Origin: Paramarasmius palmivorus
Taxonomy: Eukaryota > Basidiomycota > Agaricomycetes > Agaricales > Marasmiaceae
Length of the DNA: 64,000 nt
Reading direction: 5' to 3'
Assembly (NCBI GenBank): GCA_037176845.1
Contig: JAYKXP010000030.1
Span: 124,001-188,000 of the forward strand
The position numbers were made by a program, and so were the translations under genes. The notes under the pieces are model-generated. The model made no database searches. It was not told the origin of the DNA and saw nothing but the letters and a program-made list of their open reading frames with translations. Positions 57,229 through 64,000 of the stretch are shown here, piece by piece. The stretch's first letter is position 1; each line of letters starts with the position of its first letter.

Positions 57229-58972
57229 CTACGATACACAAGCCGTCATCCGCTTCACACTTCCCCTTTTTGCCCGGGCCACCGTAAATGACCAGAGCGA
57301 CTGCACGTCTCCGTCGAATACAGATGTTGCACAGAAATACTCGAAGAGGAGATCCCGCACTGAAGTTGTGGAATCCAGTTGGCAGTGGGTCCCTCGAGTC
57401 TCGACTAGCGCGTGTTGTTCAGCTAAGGCAAGCGCCAGATCATCCATCCCGATTCCCCATAGCTCCGGGCCAGAATTCCGGTGGTAGTCGGTCTATGTAG
57501 TGGAGTCGTGACAAGTCGAAATTATGGCGTCTTCTCCGGTACGGGTCGGTGAGCTAAAGAGCTCCGGCGTTCACCAAGAGCATCGATGAGTCTGTTTGCT
57601 GGGTAAGTCGAGAAACGTAGACGAAGGTCCAGAATAGGGATAGGCAATTGTGGTGAAAACCTTAATTTGGGGTTTCGGGTCGAGGCTCCAGCCAGTGAAC
57701 GCCAATGCCTTCTTTCTTGGTGTGAATAGATACAATCCCAGTTCAGCTTCAAGTGTAATGAAACCGGGGGTTCCTTGACGAACAAGATTTAGCTGCAGAA
57801 ATGGGTACCAGTCTGTGGAGGACTTACAGCTTTCCGCCGAACCTCGGGTGGCGATGCAAGCGTACCAAAAATCGATGAGCTTGCAGACCACACGATCGTC
57901 GACACGCGATTGCCAATACTGATATCGCGGTAAACATATCTGGCAGAATACGGGTATCTGATGGCTGGATTGCGTGAGTGGATTTTATGTGTCAAGGAAA
58001 CGAGAATGCATACCTGTCATTGCATTCGACAGGCCATGACATTTGGTTGATTCGTTCGTGCATCGAACCAAGCACCTCCGTCTCGGCCACGAGTCTTCGA
58101 GGATAAATAGCTGGTGACTGAGTTGAATGGGTTCCCCTGGGCCGGGTACCACTTCTACAACTTCCCCAGACACGTGTTCTTCGGTAAGACGTATTGACGA
58201 CGCGCACTGTCTGGTAGGTCTTGCCACCAACTCTGTACTGGTGCTAAATGTTGTCGTCAAACCACACTCTGCGAACTGACGGGTCGAACCCAAGCTGCTC
58301 TTCGGTCGCTCCCGCCAAGGCAACGATGAAGTAAACGATATCCTTCGCACTCTAAACACACGCACTCAGTTCAGCGTTAGCACCATTGACTTTGGGAGAT
58401 GACGCACTACTTCCAGGTCGAGATCATGAGTTACCAGAATGTGTGAACGCGAGAAAAACCAGAACCTAACGGTAATGGATTCCATGGTCATCCCGAAGAA
58501 GAACCGGCGAGTAGGATCGTTGAACAGGACTTGAGCAGAATTTTCAGTTGCTTTGGCGACGTTCTGGTATCCATGTCAGATCTAGCGTCGACACATAGCA
58601 CAAACTCACCTCGTCAACTGTTCTATCCTTAACACTCTTAAACTCTCCCAATATCACATCGCACTCGTCTGGGCCTTCATCCAATCTCAAACGTACGTCG
58701 TTTTCGCCACTCCAGCCACGATGTCAGGCTTATAGCTAGCATGAGGGCTTTCCCTATAAGAGAGCATGCGCAGGTCTTTTGAAAACAATCCTAGGATTTC
58801 CACCGTTCCGAAGCGTGAACAATTTCACGACGACCTCGTTGAAGCATCCGACAAGAGGCTCATAGTGATGCACTTCGTCTTGAGTCGATTCGCTCTGGAA
58901 ACCTGTCCATGTATCGTCTTCTAGTGTACCGTCGACGTCGAGCTGAGAGTACAGAGCATCCAGGTGAAGCAT
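57229..58972 (-). pseudogene. Decayed FunK1 kinase paralogue
   Basis: Pieces in several minus-strand frames follow the order of the intact kinase. LDALYSQLDVDGTLEDDTWTGF is at 58900-58972 (compare LDQLCSKLDADGTLKG). A FAECGL...TRQ-type block (RVWFDD-like) is near 58250. YRDISIGN is near 57925, with the catalytic-loop His replaced by Tyr. VCKLIDFWYA is near 57880. A VQSLWSFTVARAKRG segment is near 57270. Multiple frameshifts and stops separate them. The gene is duplicated but no longer codes for a full kinase. Confidence 0.8.
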
Positions 58973-59329
58973 GGCTTGAAGGGAATTTTTTCAATCTTGC
59001 ACGACTCGCAGTCCCGAGTAAGAGTTAAGGAGTAGCGTCGCTGTGTTTGGTCGACCGATGGTTTTGTTACGAAGTGTGCAGTGTGAGCAAAAGAGTAGTG
59101 ATCAGATACATGAACGTACCCTTTCTCAAGACCTCACTGCCAGGGTTCAGCGTGCGGAATATCAAATGACACTTCGCTCACGGTGGTTTGAGTGAGAGCA
59201 GAGATAGACGCCCGCTAGACTCCGCTTCCTTCGCGACCCTAACGGCGGAGCACTTTCATCGACTGTCTGGCATCAAAGTATCGCAACGTCTGGTTTCAAG
59301 AATAAAAAGAGCCCATTTCACGAGTCAAA
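58973..59329. other. No supported gene
   Basis: This is the short interval between the decayed kinase and the R-S segment. Nothing is recognised. Confidence 0.4.
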
Positions 59330-60573
59330 ATTCGACTGGCCTCGACTTCTGATGTATCCTGTGCATCAGTTTCCAAATCTCCCGGTTTTTCTTGTACTCA
59401 TCCAACGGGACCTGGTGCCGTCCTCCTTCTCCTCCTCCTCCTCCTCCACATCTAGAGTTCTGGGCAACAAAAACCACAAATCTTTCGGCACCCAAGCTAC
59501 AAGAATTGTGGGAGGCTACTCCCGTCAGTACTTCTCACTTCCTTAAATCACCCGACGGCGACAGCAAAACCTGTCGACATCGTCCCAGCTGCAGCATCCT
59601 TTGAGCACCAGCGTGCCTAAGTAGTTTCCGATAGATATCGTGGTGCAGTTGTCGAGGTGTGTAGAACCTGATCTAGATCTTCGGTTATACGTAGCTCATT
59701 CCGTCTCTAACTTGCAACAGGACCTCCAACTCCCATCGGCTTTTGCTTCATCACAACCAGAACCTCACGAGTCATCGAGTTGGCTTTCGAACGCCACTTT
59801 CCATGTATCCCGTGCGTCGCCTTCCTTCTTCTTTGGACCAGTCAATCTAATATACAGATAGTGTTCCAGACAACAAAAACCGTCAACCGCTCGGCTACGT
59901 GCAAGTATTCAAGTTGAAGGAGCTATGGGAGGCTGGTCAGGTTGATCCTGTCAGTGCCGCTTCAGTCATTCCCTCTGTTTTCTGAACTCGATCTTCTCCG
60001 GTATCAGCACACACGATAAAGTTCAAGCGGACAAGTAAACACCCGTATAACCTCATCACGCTGTTCACATCACTGACGGAGGTCGTGTTTTTGAAGGAGA
60101 ATGTTCTCGCACTGGGTACGTTCGCCTTCTATTCTTGAAATACCTCTTCTTTGTTCTGTTCCGCAACTTCTACTCATCTACCGGAAACCGCTCTAGATCC
60201 CGAGCAGATCAGCCAGGCATATTCTGTTCTGCTACCGTACTTGTTCTCACCTAGGTAAACTTACCAAACCACCTCTTCCCATTTACGATTTTACTCGTCT
60301 ATCCTTTCTAGGCCTCTACACATGACTAAAGCCCTTCATGACCTGCAGTAACCGACGCCTCGAGCCAAGTTCGTACTCGCAGTCGCCACATTACAGGATT
60401 TGGAGAACTTCGTTACACGGAGAGGACGATTTCTCAGTCTGTTTCGTTAGCGTGCTACACACTACATGCTACAATAGAGTCCTTGCCTTCGCCTCTGCTA
60501 TTTTCTTGGTGTATATACTACCATGGTCCTGCTAATCCAGCTTCAGTCCACGAGGTTAAGCTGCGGGCGGTGC
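59330..60573 (+). repeat. R-S segment, copy 3
   Basis: It is the same block order as 47360-48790, including a CTCCTCCTC run (59430-59450) and the S block at 60255-60640. Short coding-like peptides recur but are broken. Confidence 0.65.
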
Positions 60574-63262
60574 CTATTGGAAGCAGCAATGATCGCGCCG
60601 ATGGTTATGATCACCTTTTGGACGGTCGTCTACATCGGGCATATCCTGTGGAGAACGGGGGGCATGCTGCTCAGTATCCACTTTCGGTGTAGAGATACTC
60701 TCAGAGTCGTGGAACCTAACGTCATCATGTATGTCGCATGGATTGCTGTGCCTGGCTGTGTCAACGAGCCAGAAGGCACCCTTTGACCGGTTGAGGTCAA
60801 GGTTCGACATTGCCAAACGTTCCTTGAAAATCGTCGCGAAGTGTACAAGGTCTGCTTCCTATTGAAAACTCTTATTGGGACAGTGTCCGGTTCAGGGAGT
60901 ACACCACTTACTAGGACGTTCTCTGGAAACCTTACCGGGTTCCCAGAGTGATCAGAAATGGTGAGGGACCTATCCACTACATAGCCCAGCAATAGGCGTG
61001 TCATAGGTAACCAGGAATCCGATTTTTTGAGCACTTCGTATATCCTCTGAAAGATGCGAACATTGTCCCGTGTCACATGCACTATAGGTAGGATATTCGA
61101 AACCTTCGGTACCATATCTCTCGGCACGACGGCCAGAGGCAACAACCAGACCCTCTCTGTAGCCAATGGATTGAATAACTCATGCGAAGGCGTTCTGAGT
61201 TCTTCGAGTATCGTGTCTTCGAAAGGCTGTGTTATGTCCGACAGCTGTGCTATGTCTGACACATATTCCCTGGGACCAAATAGCCTTTCTTCAATGCTGA
61301 AGATGCGTTCAAACATCCATCGACGCGCCTGATAGTCGTCTAGACTAGTCGCAAATGTAATGTGTACCTCCATCATTGTCATTTGCAACTTCTCCACAAG
61401 CATGTCTACCCTTGAAGTTCCCAATCCCTGTAAGTTATAGTTTGTTAGATTGTGCCTATTGACATGTGAGCGAAAGACAACCTTTGCCCATTTAATCACA
61501 TAATCCCAGTGTAAGGGTAAGCCCAAATCAAGCTTTAAGGCGATGGCTGAAAATACGTGGACATCCATGTTCTCCAGCTCTTTAAATAAATCTTCACTCG
61601 GAGATACTACTTTTGTGCAATAGTAGTCCCACCACTGGCAGGAGAACGCGATAAGCCAACCTGCAGCTTCGACCTTCTGAATCCACGGATATATGGCGCT
61701 ATCAAAGGACACCGAATGATATAGAGGATATGACGGTGCAAAGGCTGCTGACGTGCGAAGTAGGTGTGTGGCCACTAAGTCACAATATTTCGACTCCAAC
61801 ATGGCGGGAGTGTGAAATTTGCCGGATCGATTGGGGTCTGCTAAAAATTCCGGGAAAGTGGCGTGTGCGAAGAGTATGTTCTGTTCTTGATTGACACCTT
61901 CCGGGATCTGCAGTACCGAGTGCAATCGGATCAAGAGGGTAGAAACTTCGTGAACTTTGAAATCCAGGAGCAGCGCGAGCGTTTCAAATGAGCGCCACTG
62001 GTTTGGCTTCGAATTCGGGTTATTGTGGCGGTTTGAACGTGAATGATCCTCGTTGGGGTGGGCAAAATGTGGGGTGGCTAGCAAGCGTAACAAGGGTTGT
62101 ACCTTGTTCCAGTTGCGACAAGTCGACAGAATCTGGTGATATAACATGTCTAGTGGCGAATAAGGAGATTCCCCTTGCTCAACGTAGATACGCATGATGG
62201 TATCTAGACGGTCCTGCGGAGGTTCATCATCAACATCAAGGTATTTGACGACGGTGGCCGCAAAAATAAACTGTCCGTCAGCTCTTGCAACGAGTTTCCC
62301 AATGACATCCTCCCCAGGCCATGACGACTCTCCTTGTCCTAGTGCGTGTCGATACTTCGTTCGGAGAGCAGTGAACTTATCAACGAGGTACCGACGGATA
62401 TCACGATTGACGTTGTCCAATGAGTTGACATCGAAGGTTTCCAGGTGCCTCTCGAAGCCTTTGTGGCCGAAGCCGTAACGGATCTGGTGCTCGGGGCGGC
62501 TGCAGAGGAGGATGATCCAGGAAAAGTAGGAAGCAGAATGATAGATCAAGGCTCGGACGATCGCCAGAACCCTCTCCTGTTCAGCTCTGTCGTTGCATTC
62601 GTCAAGACCATCAATGATGATGATATTCGGTGGGTTCTCCTGCTCCACTGTATCGATATTGGAACACGCCTGGATTATGAGTTTCTCGACCTGACTTTCG
62701 CAGGACGAACGGAAAATGTTGGGATTGGAGCGGATTACATCGATGATAGCAGGTGCAAGCGTGGTATAGAGTGGAGATTCTGATTGGCAGAATTGATATA
62801 CGATACTGGCCACGAGAGGGCCTATGTTGTCCCGGGACGAATCGTTCCGAGAGAAGAAGAACGCTGCACCAAGTCTGCCACTTTTGGCGTACTTCTCTGC
62901 GAGGTGCTGCGCAATGGCAGACTTGCCAACACCGGCTGAGCCATAGAGCCAGAGGACGTTGTTGGCCTTGGACTTGTCCTCCATCCGGTTCGACAGCTTC
63001 TCGAGAACTTGAAGGCGTGTTCCTTCATGACAATTTGGAGGAGGAAATCGCTGTTCTGAATCGTAACAAGCATTCGGAGCAGCATTCTGCGCGAGTATCC
63101 GTAATGCCTCTGTAGGATTGTCAACCATCACACATCAATATCCATTGAATGCTCACCTGCATTGCCATCCGAACTAACATTAAACGCATAGTTGTATTGG
63201 TTTCCTTCCGTCACGTTAATCGCATCCCTCATATGGACTTGGTTTGGGTTATTGATGGACAT
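60574..63262 (-). CDS. NACHT NTPase (NLR-like) copy 3, intact
   Basis: The exons are 63157-63262, 60912-63109 and 60574-60858, in total 2589 nt or 862 aa. Introns are 47 bp (63110-63156) and 53 bp (60859-60911, GTAAGT...CAATAG). The start MSINNPNQVHMRDAINVTEG is at 63262. Unlike copies 1 and 2 there is no microexon and the first donor is GT. Reading through the second intron would give an unrelated tail, whereas splicing restores HFATIFKERLAMSNLDLNRS, homologous to copy 2. Walker A is GSAGVGKSAIAQ and Walker B is NIIIIDGLDECND. The C-terminus lacks WD40 or ankyrin repeats. Copy 2 appears to lack this 3' intron. Confidence 0.9.
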
Positions 63263-63689
63263 AGCTTGATACGAGATTGTCAAGACCTTGTTGCTAACAA
63301 TGAGCAACGGCACAGGTAGGGGAAAGGGGATGGAGGATATATGTTGAAAACGTGGTGGTGTGCAGGGTTGAGGATGGACGAAGTACAAATAGAACTGGCA
63401 TCGCTCATATCTGCTGTCAAATGTCGTACACCATCGTCGGGCTATGTTGATTTGAATACGGAGGATCAAGAACACCGTTCCAGGCATGAAGCTGAAGCAC
63501 CGTATCCTCCTGGTATCCTCAAGCTCTGTCCCCGGTATCCCTGTCCCGACGGCATGAGTCACAAGAAAACCTGCTGATTCGATTCCAGCACCCATTCCAT
63601 CCAGAATCCAGATACATGGCCAGTCAACGTACATGGGCGTCCGGAATAGGTCGTCCACCTTCCACCTGCTTGAGCTCGACAATCAGAAA
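63263..63689 (-). repeat. 5' flank (P) of NACHT copy 3
   Basis: It resembles 23041-23520. The minus-strand VDDLFRTPMYVDWPCIWILD block at 63590-63670 matches that of copy 1. The presumed promoter lies next to the start codon. Confidence 0.55.
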
Positions 63690-64000
63690 ATCTCACAAGC
63701 CTTGACAACTTCTGATGCCTAATAGTAACCTGTGCGTCTATTTTCAAATCGCTCGGTTTCTCTTTTACACTCATCGACATCTAGGGTTCTGGACAACAAA
63801 AATCATAAATCCCTCGGCACCCAAGCTACAAGAATTGTAGGAGGCCGCTCCTGTTAGTACTCCCCAACTCCGTAATTCACTCCTTCACCATGATGGCAAC
63901 AGCAAAATCCGTCGACATTAACCCGGCTGCAGCATCCTTGAGCACCAGCCTACCTGTATCAGCACCTCATTCTGTTCCCAATTTGCAATAAGACTTCCTT
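63690..64000 (+). repeat. R segment, start of a further unit (cut by window end)
   Basis: It matches 47370-47580 (CAATCAGAAAATCTCACAAG, ACTTCTGATGC, CTAGGGTTCTG, GCTGCAGCATC) and 59340-59600. It follows directly on P of copy 3, so the units are arranged head to tail. Confidence 0.7.

Noticed and set aside
1..64000. CRISPR array or bacterial operon
   Set aside because: No regularly spaced direct repeats with unique spacers were found, and spliced genes mark this as eukaryotic.

Overview
The window looks like a basidiomycete (Agaricomycete, mushroom-forming fungus) chromosome, in a repeat-rich accessory region. The reasons are: short spliced introns of about 47-60 bp with GTRNGT / CTRAC / YAG signals; NACHT NTPases of the mushroom NLR-like type; a FunK1-type protein kinase; a KDZ-related transposase with SWIM-like zinc clusters; and gypsy and copia LTR elements. 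No species is assigned. All gene models are hand-built from the sequence, without transcripts or database searches.

Layout. Positions 1-233 hold the 3' end of a gene entering from the left. Positions 1706-19130 are one very large (17.4 kb) Ty3/gypsy element with LTRs of about 1.7 kb, a broken gag, an intact RT-RNaseH-integrase ORF and, unusually, two multi-exon genes on the opposite strand between pol and the 3' LTR. One of these encodes a Cys-cluster protein. A 10-bp motif (CTAATATAAG and its complement) recurs at least 12 times across this element. Positions 19131-23520 hold a degraded NACHT gene with its duplicated flanks, followed by a three-unit tandem repeat (23765-24733). Around 25377-25536 is a tRNA-like sequence followed by a strong hairpin and a T5 tract. 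At 25565-31413 an F-box/LRR-like gene is split by a young 4.3-kb copia-derived element that has identical LTRs and a GGTTG target duplication but only gag and protease. It has no integrase, RT or RNase H.

Positions 31886-45706 form a gene block centred on an apparently intact 932-aa KDZ/CxC-type transposase (40830-43873, +). Four unrecognised spliced genes on the minus strand surround it (31886-32565, 32770-36485, 39263-40723, 44341-45706), together with a small basic-region protein gene (38490-39155, +). One of these genes is divergent from the transposase across 106 bp. This block may be one cargo-carrying DNA transposon, but no terminal repeats were found.

Positions 47360-64000 hold duplicated units, each made of a degenerate R-S segment, a minus-strand NACHT gene and a 5' flank. 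Two NACHT genes are intact (48848-51592 and 60574-63262), and the R part of a further unit starts at about 63690. Between the two units lie a FunK1 kinase gene (53354-55989, intact) and a decayed paralogue (57229-58972).

The genes fall into two groups: mobile elements with unusual passengers, and an expanding NLR-like/kinase array of the kind seen in fast-evolving fungal regions.
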